This document shows, piece after piece, positions 18,178 to 26,629 of a stretch of 64,000 nucleotides of DNA (position 1 is the first letter of the stretch; each line of letters opens with the position of its first letter). The position numbers were made by a program, and so were the translations under genes. The notes below the pieces were generated by a model. The model saw nothing but the letters and a program-made list of their open reading frames with translations, was not told where the DNA came from and ran no database searches. This DNA is from CAVSEK01 sp963726975 (GTDB lineage Bacteria > Actinomycetota > Actinomycetes > Mycobacteriales > SCTD01), in the NCBI GenBank assembly GCA_963726975.1, contig CAVSEK010000002.1, positions 42,718 to 106,717 of the forward strand. The letters run 5' to 3'.

Positions 18178-19428
18178 CCACCGAGCAGGTGCAGGGCACG
18201 CTGGACGCGCCCGAGCGACCTGCTGCGGTGCTGCCCGCCGGCCCTGCTGCCGGGGCCCCGACGGCGCCCGTCGACGCCGTGCTCGACCTGCCGGAGATCC
18301 GGGAGCTGCTGGACCGCGGGCGAGCGGCGGGCTCGCTGACGACCGAGGAGGTCGCCGCCGCGGTCGGCGCCGCCGACCTCGCCGTCGAGACGCTCGAGGC
18401 GGTCCTCACGGCCGTGACGGCCGCGGGCATCGAGGTGCTCGACGGCGAGCCCGACGTCGACCAGGAGGAGGAGCGCGAGGCCCGGCTGCCCGTCGCCGAC
18501 GGCCGCGACCAGGTCGTGCCGACGAGCGACCCGGTGCGGCTCTACCTCAAGGAGATCGGCCGGGTCGCGCTGCTCACCGCCGAGCAGGAGGTCGACCTGG
18601 CCAAGCGGATCGAGGCGGGGCTGTTCGCGGGGGAGAAGCTCGCGGAGCCGGGCCTGCCGGCGGCGCTGCGCCGCGACCTCGTCGCGCTGCAGTGGGACGG
18701 CGCCATCGCCAAGCGACAGCTCGTCGAGGCCAACCTGCGCCTGGTCGTCAGCATCGCCAAGCGCTACGTCGGGCGCGGCATGCTCTTCCTCGACCTCGTG
18801 CAGGAGGGCAACCTCGGGCTCATCCGCGCGGTGGAGAAGTTCGACTACACCAAGGGCTTCAAGTTCTCGACCTACGCGACCTGGTGGATCCGCCAGGCCG
18901 TGACCCGGGCGATCGCCGACCAGGCCCGCACGATCCGGATCCCCGTGCACATGGTCGAGACGATCAACAAGGTGGTGCGGCTGCAGCGGCCGATGCTGCA
19001 GGAGCTGGGGCGCGACGCCACGCCCGAGGAGATCGGGGCGGCGCTGGCGCTGTCGCCCGACAAGGTCCTCGAGATCCAGCGGATGGCCCTCGAGCCGGTC
19101 TCGCTCGACACCCCGATCGGGACCGAGGACGACTCCCACCTGGGCGACTTCATCGAGGACGGCGACGCCGTCCGCCCGGCGGACGCCGCGTCGTACGTCC
19201 TGCTCCAGGAGCAGCTGCGGCGCGTCCTGCGGGGCCTGTCCGAGCGCGAGCAGAAGGTCATCGCGCTGCGCTTCGGGCTCGTCGACGGGCACCCCCGCAC
19301 GCTCGAGGAGGTCGGGCCGCGAGTTCGGCGTCACGCGGGAGCGGATCCGGCAGATCGAGAGCAAGACGCTGGCCAAGCTGCGGCACCCGTCGCGCGCCGA
19401 CAAGCTGCGCGAGTACCTCGACGAGTAG
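18174..19428 (+). CDS. RNA polymerase sigma factor, RpoD/SigA type (one frame break in region 4.2)
   Basis: A primary-type sigma-70: region 1.2 (DPVRLYLKEIGRVALLTAEQ), region 2 (NLRLVVSIAKRYVGRGMLFL, DLVQEGNLGLIRAVEKFDY, GFKFSTYATWWIRQA), regions 3 and 4.1 (LSEREQKVIALRFGL) all read in one frame from GTG 18174. At 19314-19316 a GGG run shifts the frame inside the DNA-binding helix-turn-helix. With one G removed the protein continues REFGVTRERIRQIESKTLAK to a normal end RADKLREYLDE at 19428, about 417 residues. Because region 4.2 reads the -35 box and this sigma is likely the housekeeping one, a base-calling error is the best explanation. The start overlaps the dnaG stop (GTGA). Confidence 0.9.
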
Positions 19429-19435
19429 GCCCGCC

Positions 19436-19441
19436 TAGGCT
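19436..19441 (+). promoter_or_regulatory. Putative -10 element (TAGGCT), leaderless
   Basis: TAGGCT ends exactly 6 bp before the GTG at 19448, just after the sigma gene stop. It sits in the loop of a small GGCCCG/CGGGCC inverted repeat (19428-19447). Confidence 0.5.
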
Positions 19442-19447
19442 CGGGCC

Positions 19448-19936
19448 GTGCCGCTGCGCCGCCGCAAGGTCCCCGAGGTCGTCCGTGCCGTCGCGGTGCC
19501 CCGCGAGGAGCGCCGCGAGGCCTGGGGGCTGACCGACCGGGGCGAGCCGGTCGTCGCCACCGACCGCGCGCTCGTGCTGCCCGGCGGGGTGCGGCTGCCG
19601 TGGGAGCGGGTCGAGCGCGCCGGCTGGGCCCGCCCCCGCCTCACGCTCGTCGAGGTCTCCGCCGTCGAGGGCACCGGCGCCGCGCACCTGCTCGTGCTCG
19701 ACGAGGAGGGCGAGCTGCCCGCCGTCGTGCACACCCGCGTGACGGGCAGCGTGGCGTGGTCCCAGCACGAGCGGCTCGCGCCCCGCGGCGGGGTGCGCGT
19801 GGTCGGGCGCCGCGTGCCGGGTCAGGAGCTGCTGACCTGGCAGCTGGTGTTCGACGCCGACACGGACCGCGACGACCCGCTGCTGCGGGCCCAGGCCGAG
19901 GCCCTGCTCGAGGGCGCCCGGCGCAGCATCGGATGA
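19448..19936 (+). CDS. Conserved hypothetical actinobacterial protein
   Basis: The 162-residue product reads RRRKVPEVVRAVAVPREERR at the start and then alternates predicted strands (EPVVATDRALVLPGGVRLPW, RLTLVEVSAVEGTGAAHLLV) with no signal peptide or membrane helix. The pattern 'AWGLTDRGEPVVATDRAL...LPWERVERA' is familiar from uncharacterised actinobacterial proteins of PH-like build encoded beside primary sigma genes. No function is assigned. It overlaps the YbaK-type gene by 4 bp (ATGA). Confidence 0.75.
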   Translation: MPLRRRKVPEVVRAVAVPREERREAWGLTDRGEPVVATDRALVLPGGVRLPWERVERAGWARPRLTLVEVSAVEGTGAAHLLVLDEEGELPAVVHTRVTGSVAWSQHERLAPRGGVRVVGRRVPGQELLTWQLVFDADTDRDDPLLRAQAEALLEGARRSIG

Positions 19937-20421
19937 GCCCGACCGAGACGCCCGGCGAGCACCCGTCCGTGGTCCGCTTCCGCGCCGAGCTCGCCCGGCT
20001 CGGCGGCAGCGGCCGGGTGGTGGTCCTGCCGTCGTCGGCGCACACCGCCGCGCTGGCCGCGCAGGCCCTGGGCTGCGAGGTCGGGGCGATCGCCAACAGC
20101 CTGCTCTTCGACGCCGACGGCGCGCCGCTGATGGTGCTCACCAGCGGGGCGCACCGCGTCGACACGGCGAAGGTCGCGCGGGCGCAGGGCGTCGGACGAC
20201 TGAGCCGGGCCACGCCGGAGTTCGTCCGCGAGCACACCGGGCAGGTCATCGGGGGCGTCTCGCCGATCGCCCACCCGACCCCGTTGCGGACGCTGCTCGA
20301 CGTGGACCTGCGGGCCTACGAGCAGGTGTGGGCGGCGGCCGGCCACCCCGCGGCGGTCTTCAGCACGACGCCCGACGAGCTCCTGCGGATGACCGGGGCC
20401 ACCGAGACCGAGGTCGCCTGA
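19933..20421 (+). CDS. YbaK/ProX-family aminoacyl-tRNA deacylase-like protein
   Basis: The family hydrolyses mischarged aminoacyl-tRNAs such as Cys-tRNA-Pro. The 162-residue product has the fold markers SVVRFRAELARLGG, SSAHTAALAAQALGCEVGAI, RVDTAKVARAQGVGRLSRA and GQVIGGVSPIAHP. At the position where the family usually has a catalytic Lys before the SL(V/L)F strand, this protein reads AIANSLLF, that is Asn instead of Lys. This may weaken or alter deacylation and is common in some actinobacterial branches. Translationally coupled to the upstream hypothetical gene. Confidence 0.85.
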   Translation: MSPTETPGEHPSVVRFRAELARLGGSGRVVVLPSSAHTAALAAQALGCEVGAIANSLLFDADGAPLMVLTSGAHRVDTAKVARAQGVGRLSRATPEFVREHTGQVIGGVSPIAHPTPLRTLLDVDLRAYEQVWAAAGHPAAVFSTTPDELLRMTGATETEVA

Positions 20422-20451
20422 GCGAACGGTGCCGCAGGGACGGCGTGGGCG

Positions 20452-21636
20452 TCAGGCCTGCCGACGCCGCACGGCAGCGCCGACCCCCGACCCGACGCCG
20501 ACCACGAGCGCCAGCGCCACCGCGGCGGTGCCGACCGGCACGCGCCGCCCGTCGAGGGCGACGACCGCGACCGGCTCGTCGGCGGGTGCCGGCGCGACCG
20601 GCAGCGGGTCGACGGGCGAGGTGACGGCGTCCGGTTGCACCGTCGCCGGTGTCGGCGGGACGGTGTCCGGCCGGGGCACCGCGGGCCGCACCCCGAGGGC
20701 GGCGGCGGCGTCCACGAGGCCGGCCCCGGCCCCGGCGAGCGGCCGGGCCGTGCCGACCAGCGCCGCGAGGACCTGGCTGCGGCTGCGCGACGGGTCCTGG
20801 GCGAGCAGCAGGGCCGCGACGCCGCTCACCGTCGGGGCAGCCATCGACGTGCCGGCCGCCACCGCGTAGCGGCCCCCGGGGTAGAGCGACGTCACGCAGT
20901 CGTCCTGCGTGCACGTGCCGGGCACGACCGGGTCGCCGCCGGGCGCGGCGAGGGTGACGCCCGGGCCGTACTCGCTGTAGCTCGCCAGCCGCCCGCTCGG
21001 GCCGGTCGCGGCGACCACCACCGCCTGCCCGCCGTACGTCTCGGCGCCCGAGCGCTCGTCGTTGCCCGCGGAGAACACCACGACGGCGCCCGCCGCCGCC
21101 GCCTCGTCGACGGCCCGCGGGATCGCGCTGCTGCCGGCGAGCGAGGGCACGTCGGCGCCGAGGGACAGGTTGAGGACCCGGGCGCCGCGGCGCAGCGCCT
21201 CGCGCACACCGGCCGCGACGTCCTCCGGGCGGCCGGTGCAGTCCCCGGTCACGGGGTCGTACGACAGCACGCGCACGGGAAGCACGCGGGCACGGGGAGC
21301 GACGCCGAACGAGCTCGCCGCCACCGTCCCCGCCACGTGGGTGCCGTGGTCGCAGTCGTCAGCCGTCTGCCCGGGTCGGCACGGGCCGCCGACGCAGTCG
21401 ACGCCCTCGAGGGCGCGTCCGGTGAAGTCGGGGTGGGTGCGGTCGACCCAGCTGTCGAGGACGGCGACGAGGACCCCCTCGCCGTCCCGGCCCGCGGGCC
21501 GCGCGGCCGGCACCCCGGCCTGCTGCGCGCTCCAGGTGTCCTGCTGGGCGAGGGCCGCCGCGGCAGCGGCCGGCGCGGCGGACCAGGCGCCGAGGGCGAG
21601 CAGGCCCGCGGCCACGGCGACGGCGGGACGGGGCAC
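20452..21636 (-). CDS. Secreted S8 subtilisin-like serine protease, membrane anchored
   Basis: The 394-residue product starts at a GTG with a Sec signal (VAVAAGLLALGAWSAAPAAA). The subtilase triad is complete: Asp61 in VAVLDSWVDRTHPD, His97 in DCDHGTHVAGT and Ser264 in AGTSMAAPTVSG; the oxyanion Asn is in FSAGNDERSG. A Pro-rich linker and a C-terminal helix (TAAVALALVVGVGSGVGAAV) with an RRRQA tail anchor it to the membrane. The general layout recalls mycosins of type VII secretion, but no ESX gene is nearby, so that role is not supported. Confidence 0.9.
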   Translation of the reverse strand: MPRPAVAVAAGLLALGAWSAAPAAAAAALAQQDTWSAQQAGVPAARPAGRDGEGVLVAVLDSWVDRTHPDFTGRALEGVDCVGGPCRPGQTADDCDHGTHVAGTVAASSFGVAPRARVLPVRVLSYDPVTGDCTGRPEDVAAGVREALRRGARVLNLSLGADVPSLAGSSAIPRAVDEAAAAGAVVVFSAGNDERSGAETYGGQAVVVAATGPSGRLASYSEYGPGVTLAAPGGDPVVPGTCTQDDCVTSLYPGGRYAVAAGTSMAAPTVSGVAALLLAQDPSRSRSQVLAALVGTARPLAGAGAGLVDAAAALGVRPAVPRPDTVPPTPATVQPDAVTSPVDPLPVAPAPADEPVAVVALDGRRVPVGTAAVALALVVGVGSGVGAAVRRRQA

Positions 21637-21677
21637 GCGACGACGGTACGACGCGTTCCCCGTCCCGGCCGGGCGGC

Positions 21678-22391
21678 CTACGGCCAGGAACCCTCCCAGG
21701 CGGAGGCGATGACGAGCTCCTTGATCTCGCAGCCGGGCGGCTGCGTGAGCACGTGCAGCACGCTCTGCGCCACGTCCTCGGGGCGGTTGAGCTTGGCGTC
21801 CGGGCCGGGCTTGTACTGCTCGTCGCGGTCGTCGAAGAACGCCGTGTGCATGCCGCCGGGGGTGAGCAGCGTGACGCCGACCTCGCCCTTGAGCTCGCTC
21901 TGCAGCGCGCGGGTGAACCCGACGACGCCGAACTTGCTGGCGCAGTACGCCGTCGCGTCGGGGAAGACCCGGTGGCCGAGCGTCGACGCGACGGTGACGA
22001 CCTTGCCGCCGGTCGCCTTGAGGTAGGGCAGGGACGCCCGGACGACCGCGGCGGTGCCGAGCAGGTTGACCATGACCACGCGGTCCCAGTCGTCGCCGTC
22101 GACGTCGACGAGCGCCCCGCACTTGTCGGTGCCGGCGGCGGTGAAGACGGCGTCGAGCCGGCCGCCGGCGCCGTCGACGACGCGCTTGACGGCGGCCTCG
22201 GCGGCGCGGGTGTCGGACAGGTCGACGACCTCGGAGGGCACGCCCTCGACGGGCACGCGGTCCAGGGCGAGCGGCCGGCCGCCGGCCTCGCGGACGGCGG
22301 CGACGACGGCGGCACCCAGGCCGCTGGCGGCGCCGGTCACGAGGACCGTGCCGGGGGAGGAGGGGCTGCGGGAAGGGTCAGGGCTGGACAC
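21678..22391 (-). CDS. Short-chain dehydrogenase/reductase at the end of the heptose operon
   Basis: A classical SDR of 237 residues: NAD(P)-binding TGAASGLG near the N-terminus, the N-A-G-like FTAAGT segment and the active-site YCASK with an upstream Ser (VTVASTLGHR). The substrate cannot be read from sequence. Its start overlaps the hldE stop by 14 bp, so it belongs to the same operon, and a role in modifying the heptose or the glycan is possible. It lacks features of the HldD epimerase, which is an extended SDR. Confidence 0.85.
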   Translation of the reverse strand: MSSPDPSRSPSSPGTVLVTGAASGLGAAVVAAVREAGGRPLALDRVPVEGVPSEVVDLSDTRAAEAAVKRVVDGAGGRLDAVFTAAGTDKCGALVDVDGDDWDRVVMVNLLGTAAVVRASLPYLKATGGKVVTVASTLGHRVFPDATAYCASKFGVVGFTRALQSELKGEVGVTLLTPGGMHTAFFDDRDEQYKPGPDAKLNRPEDVAQSVLHVLTQPPGCEIKELVIASAWEGSWP

Positions 22392-23760
22392 GGGTCGCGG
22401 CCTCTCTGATCAGGTGGGTGGTGGACCGGCCGGCGAGGTAGGGCAGGACGACCGCCTGGCCGCCCCACCCCGCCACGACGTCGGCCTCCGGGATGGACGT
22501 GAGGGCGTAGTCGCCCCCCTTGGCGAAGACGTCCGGCCGCAGGGCGGCCAGCGCCTCGGCCGGGGTGTCCTCGCCGAAGACGTGGACGGCGTCGACGCAG
22601 CCGAGCGCGCGCAGCACGTCGGCCCGGTCGCCCTCGCTCTGCAGCGGACGCGTGGGGCCCTTGAGCCGGCGCACCGAGTCGTCGCTGTTGAGCAGCACGA
22701 CCAGGCAGTCGCCGAGCGCGCGGGCCTGCTGCAGCACGGCGACGTGACCGGCGTGCAGCAGGTCGAAGCAGCCGCCGGTGGCGACGACCGTGCCGCCGGC
22801 CGCCCGCACCCGGGCCACCACGTCGGCGGCTCCGCGGGGCGTGGCCGACGCCGCCGGGGCGGCCTCGCCGACGCGGACGCTCGCGGCGCCACCGGCAGCG
22901 ACGAACGCGCTCGCCGACAGGACCGCCCCGGCCACCGCCTCGCTGGGCAGCGCCCCGTCGGCCAGCAGCCCCGCAGCCGTGGAGGCGAAGCGGTCGCCGG
23001 CGCCGCACGGGTCGGGGCACGGGACGTCGGGAGCGGGCACGACGCTCGGCGGAGCGTCGCCCTCGACGACGAGCGCGCCCTTGGCGCCCAGGGTCACCGA
23101 GACGGCGGTGGCGCCCCAGCGGCGCTGCAGCTCGCGCGCGCGCCCGGTGGTGGCGTGCAGCAGACCGCCGCCGTGTCCCGGGGCGAAGTGCGCCGCCTCG
23201 GCGCCGTTCGGCGTGACGAGCACGGTGCCGGGGACCGGCTCGGGCCCGCGCGGGTGGGGGTCCCAGACCAGGGGCGTGCGACGGGGCAGCGCGGCGAGGG
23301 CGGCGCGCAGCCGCGGCCCGCGCGCGACGCCGCGCCCGTAGTCGGCGACGAGGACGGCGCCCGCGCCGTCGAGCGCGTCCTGCGCCTCCGGGGTGAGGTC
23401 GCCGGGGGTGCCCGCCGGGCCGCCGCGGTCCATCCGCAGCAGCGAGCGGCCGGCCGCGCGCACCCGCACCTTCTCCGGCGTCGCGCCGGCCAGGCCGAGG
23501 TCGACGAGGCGCACGCCGCTGCGCGCGACGAGCTCGCGCAGCTCCGCGCCGCCGGCGTCGTCGGCCAGGGCCGTGACGAGCACGACCTCCCGGCCGTCGG
23601 CGGCGGCGAGCAGCGCGGCCAGCCCGGCGCCGCCCGGTCGGGCGTGCGGGACGGGCTCCTCGACGACCGGCACCGGGGCGTCGGGGCTGAGGCGCTCGAC
23701 GGTGCCGACGAGGTCGCGGTCGAGCAGCGTGTCGCCGACGACGACCAGGGGCCGGGTCAT
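22378..23760 (-). CDS. hldE: Bifunctional heptose-7-phosphate kinase / heptose-1-phosphate nucleotidyltransferase
   Basis: HldE phosphorylates D-glycero-D-manno-heptose 7-phosphate and then transfers AMP to heptose 1-phosphate to make ADP-heptose. The 460-residue product has an N-terminal ribokinase/PfkB domain (VVVGDTLLDRDLVGTVERLS start and the DPCGAGDRF motif with the catalytic Asp) and a C-terminal cytidylyltransferase-like domain (GGCFDLLHAGHVAVLQQAR; LKGPTRPLQSEGDRA). Both domains look intact. ATG start overlaps the gmhA stop by 4 bp. Part of a full heptose operon. Confidence 0.92.
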   Translation of the reverse strand: MTRPLVVVGDTLLDRDLVGTVERLSPDAPVPVVEEPVPHARPGGAGLAALLAAADGREVVLVTALADDAGGAELRELVARSGVRLVDLGLAGATPEKVRVRAAGRSLLRMDRGGPAGTPGDLTPEAQDALDGAGAVLVADYGRGVARGPRLRAALAALPRRTPLVWDPHPRGPEPVPGTVLVTPNGAEAAHFAPGHGGGLLHATTGRARELQRRWGATAVSVTLGAKGALVVEGDAPPSVVPAPDVPCPDPCGAGDRFASTAAGLLADGALPSEAVAGAVLSASAFVAAGGAASVRVGEAAPAASATPRGAADVVARVRAAGGTVVATGGCFDLLHAGHVAVLQQARALGDCLVVLLNSDDSVRRLKGPTRPLQSEGDRADVLRALGCVDAVHVFGEDTPAEALAALRPDVFAKGGDYALTSIPEADVVAGWGGQAVVLPYLAGRSTTHLIREAATRVQP

Positions 23761-24371
23761 GCGGACGTCGGGGAGGGCTCGGGGAGCGCGGAGGACGGCC
23801 GGTCGGCACCGACCTGCAGGTCGACGGCGGCGCACAGCAGGTGCAGCGCCACCTGGTGCACCTCCTGCACCGTGGCGGTCGCCGCGGCCCGCACGGCGAC
23901 GGCCTCGTCGGCCTGGTCGGCCATCGGGTTGGGGCCCGGGCCGGTCATCGCCCAGACGAGCAGACCACCCTCGCGGGCCGCCCGCATGGCGTGCAGGACG
24001 TTGGGGCTGCGGCCGCTGGTGGACATGCCCAGCAGCACGTCGCCGGGGCGCCCGTGCGCCTGCACCTGCCGGGTGAAGACGTGGTCGTAGCCGTAGTCGT
24101 TGGCGATCGCGGTGACCGACGACGTCTCGGCGTGCAGGGCCAGCGCCGACAGGGCCGGCCGGTCGTCGCGGTAGCGGCCGACGAGCTCGGCGGTGAGGTG
24201 CTGCGCCTGCGCCGCGCTGCCGCCGTTGCCGGCGACGAGCAGCCGGCCGCCACCGACGAGCCGGGCGGCCAGGCGGGTGCCCCAGTCGTCGAGCAGGTCG
24301 GTGTCGAGCAGCGGCAGGGCGGCCATCAGCGCCTCGACGTGCGCGCGGCCGGACAGCAGGGGGGAGCTCAC
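23757..24371 (-). CDS. gmhA: Sedoheptulose-7-phosphate isomerase
   Basis: GmhA converts sedoheptulose 7-phosphate to D-glycero-D-manno-heptose 7-phosphate, the first step to ADP-heptose. The 204-residue SIS-domain product has the phosphosugar-binding motifs LLVAGNGGSAAQAQHLTAEL and LLGMSTSGRSPNVLHAM and a C-terminal TVQEVHQVALHLL helix with the family Glu/His pair. It lies 3 bp after the GT4 gene and overlaps hldE, so the pathway genes are coupled. Confidence 0.92.
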   Translation of the reverse strand: MSSPLLSGRAHVEALMAALPLLDTDLLDDWGTRLAARLVGGGRLLVAGNGGSAAQAQHLTAELVGRYRDDRPALSALALHAETSSVTAIANDYGYDHVFTRQVQAHGRPGDVLLGMSTSGRSPNVLHAMRAAREGGLLVWAMTGPGPNPMADQADEAVAVRAAATATVQEVHQVALHLLCAAVDLQVGADRPSSALPEPSPTSA

Positions 24372-24374
24372 GGG

Positions 24375-25607
24375 TCAGGCCTCCTCTTCCACCTGGTGCG
24401 CCGCGGGGAGCGGCAGCAGGTGCTGGTACGCGGTCAGGGTCGCCGAGGCCACGCGGCCCCAGGCGTAGCGGCTGCGGGCGCGGGCCGCGCCCGCCGCGCC
24501 GTACGAGCGGCGGCGGGCGTCGTCGGCGAGCAGGTCGCGCAGCGCGTCCGCGACGAGGTCGGGGCGCCGCGGCGGGACGTGCACGCCGGTCTTGCCGTCC
24601 ACCACGCTGTCGACGATGCCGCCGACGGCGGAGGCGACGACGGGCACGCCGCACGCCATCGCCTCGAGCGGCACGATGCCGAAGGGCTCGTACCACGGCA
24701 GGCAGACGACGGCGTCCGCGCTGCGCAGCAGCGCGGGCAGCTCGCCGCGGCCGAGCCGCCCGAGGAAGTGCACCCGGTCCGGCACGCCGGCCTGCTCGGC
24801 CAGCGCGCGCAGCCGGAGCACCTCGGGGTCGGTGTCGACGTCGCAGGCGGCCGGTCCGCCGGCGACGACGAGCTCGGTGTCGGGGCCGCCGCCGCCGACC
24901 AGCGAGGCGAGCGCCGTGATGGCGTTGCCGATCCCCTTGCGCTCGACCAGCCGACCCACGTAGACCAACCGGGAGCGCCCGGGCACGCGGGGGAGCGCCG
25001 GGCCGGTCGGGGTGAACGTGGAGACGTCGACGCCGCACGGCACGACGGTGATGCGCCGCCGGTCGCCGCCGAGCCGGAGCAGCTCGAAGACCTCGTCGCT
25101 GCAGGTGGCCACCACGCGGTCGCACTCCCGCACGAGCCGCTCCTCGACGGCCAGCCGCTCGGCCGGGCTGGTGTCGCGGTCGCCCTGGTGCCGCCGCTTC
25201 ACGACGCCGAGGGCGTGGAAGGTCATGACGACGGGGATGCCGAGCGGCCGGGCGGCCTCGAGCGCGGCGTAGCCGCTCATCCAGAAGTGCGCGTGCACGA
25301 CGTCGGGGCGCCGGCGCAGCCACTGGCGGCGGAGGTCGGCCGCGAAGGCGTCCATGTAGGGGAAGAGCTCGTCCTTGCCCACCACCGTCGGGGGACCGGC
25401 CGGCACGTGGTCGACGACGACGCCCCGGCCCATCGGGACCTGCCGCGGCAGCCCGGCGTCCTCGCGGCGGGTGTGGACGACCACCTCGGCGCCGCGGGCC
25501 CCCAGGGCCTGGGCGAGGGCGGCGACGTGCACGTTCTGCCCGCCGGCATCCACACCGCCGAGGGTCGCCAGCGGGCTGGCGTGCTCGGAGACCATCGCGA
25601 GCCTCAC
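24375..25607 (-). CDS. Glycosyltransferase family 4 (GT-B)
   Basis: The 410-residue product is a GT-B retaining enzyme: N-terminal MVSEHASPLATLGGVDAGGQ (donor-fold glycine motif, as in MshA or sucrose synthase relatives), VVHAHFWMSGYAALEA, LVYVGRLVERKGI in the centre and the E-x7-E motif CLPWYEPFGIVPLEAMACG. GTG start overlaps the GT9 stop (GTGA), and the extended upstream reading is rejected on that basis. Located in the ADP-heptose operon, it may add a sugar to a heptose-containing glycan; the acceptor is unknown. Confidence 0.88.
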   Translation of the reverse strand: MRLAMVSEHASPLATLGGVDAGGQNVHVAALAQALGARGAEVVVHTRREDAGLPRQVPMGRGVVVDHVPAGPPTVVGKDELFPYMDAFAADLRRQWLRRRPDVVHAHFWMSGYAALEAARPLGIPVVMTFHALGVVKRRHQGDRDTSPAERLAVEERLVRECDRVVATCSDEVFELLRLGGDRRRITVVPCGVDVSTFTPTGPALPRVPGRSRLVYVGRLVERKGIGNAITALASLVGGGGPDTELVVAGGPAACDVDTDPEVLRLRALAEQAGVPDRVHFLGRLGRGELPALLRSADAVVCLPWYEPFGIVPLEAMACGVPVVASAVGGIVDSVVDGKTGVHVPPRRPDLVADALRDLLADDARRRSYGAAGAARARSRYAWGRVASATLTAYQHLLPLPAAHQVEEEA

Positions 25608-26629
25608 ACCGGCACCTCCTCGTCGGCGAGCAGCAGCCCGAGCGCGTCGAGCACCTCCTCGGGCCGCACCCCGTCCAGGCAAGGGTGCCCTGCCACCGGG
25701 CAGTGCTGCGCCCGGGTCAGCCGGCACGGCGTGTCCTGGTCGCCGAGCAGCACGCAGGGCACGCCCCACGGGCGCCAGCGCTCGGCCGGCACGACGGGGG
25801 CGAACAGCGACACCACCGGGGTGCCGACGGCCGCGGCCAGATGGGCCGGGCCGGTGTTGCCGACCACCACCGCGCGCGCCCCGGCCAGGACCGCGGCGAG
25901 GCCGTCGAGGCCGGTCGCGCCCCCCAGGTCGGTGCCGCCGCCGGCGGCGACCTCCGCGGTCAGGGCGCGCTCGCCCGGGCCGCCGGTGACGAGCACGCGG
26001 TGACCCGCGTCGTGCAGGACCTCGACGGCGCGCCGCGACCAGCCGGCCGACGGCTGGCGGGCCGGCACGCTGGCACCGGGGTGCACGACGACGTACGGCC
26101 CGTCGCCGACGAGGGCGGACACGTCGGGCAGCGGGCCGCGCAGGGCGAGGCCCCCGCCGTCACCGGGCGGCAGCGGGAAGCCCGCGGCGCCCGCCAGCGA
26201 CAGCATCCGCTCGACCTCGTGCAGGCCGGTCGCGGGCAGCCGGTGCCGGAGGTCGAGCAGGCTGCCCGGGTAGTCCTCGCTGACCGCCCCGACCCACGGC
26301 ACCCCGGCCAGGCGCAGCAGGAGCGCGGTGGGCAGCGGGCTCTGGTGGAAGCTCGTGAGGACCAGCGCCCGGTCGGCCCCGACGGCCGCGACCCGCTCGA
26401 CGACCTCGGCGACGTCGGCCGGGTGGACCGGCTCGGGTCGGGCGACGATCCAGGGGCAGCGCCAGACCAGCACCTCGTCGACCCCGGGCAGCAGGTGCGC
26501 GGCGGCCGCGCCCTGCGGGCCCGCGAGCAGCACGGTGCGGTCGCTGCCGGCCGCGACGGCGCGGACCGCCGGTCCGGACAGCAGCACGTCGCCGTCGCTG
26601 TCGAGCCGCACGACGAGGGTGGTCGTCAT
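25604..26629 (-). CDS. Glycosyltransferase family 9 (ADP-heptosyltransferase-like)
   Basis: GT9 enzymes transfer heptose from ADP-heptose, classically to LPS. The 341-residue product begins MTTTLVVRLDSDGDVLLSGP, the GT9 N-terminal signature with the D-x-GD segment, and has the C-terminal donor-site motif VVVGNTGPAHLAAAVGTPVVSLF followed by PVVPAERWRPWG. Its presence next to gmhA, hldE and gmhB is strong contextual support that the donor is an ADP-heptose. Overlaps both neighbours by 4 bp. Confidence 0.9.
   Translation of the reverse strand: MTTTLVVRLDSDGDVLLSGPAVRAVAAGSDRTVLLAGPQGAAAAHLLPGVDEVLVWRCPWIVARPEPVHPADVAEVVERVAAVGADRALVLTSFHQSPLPTALLLRLAGVPWVGAVSEDYPGSLLDLRHRLPATGLHEVERMLSLAGAAGFPLPPGDGGGLALRGPLPDVSALVGDGPYVVVHPGASVPARQPSAGWSRRAVEVLHDAGHRVLVTGGPGERALTAEVAAGGGTDLGGATGLDGLAAVLAGARAVVVGNTGPAHLAAAVGTPVVSLFAPVVPAERWRPWGVPCVLLGDQDTPCRLTRAQHCPVAGHPCLDGVRPEEVLDALGLLLADEEVPV

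Noticed and set aside
18174..19428. Calling the sigma factor a true pseudogene
   Set aside because: All conserved regions are intact on both sides of one extra G, the gene is probably essential, and many similar breaks occur in the window.
20452..21636. Subtilase as a type VII (ESX) mycosin
   Set aside because: The anchored subtilase layout fits, but no EccB/C/D/E, WXG100 or PPE-like genes are near, so a generic subtilase call is safer.
21678..22391. SDR as HldD (ADP-heptose 6-epimerase)
   Set aside because: HldD is an extended SDR of over 300 residues with other motifs; this is a 237-residue classical SDR with YxxxK.
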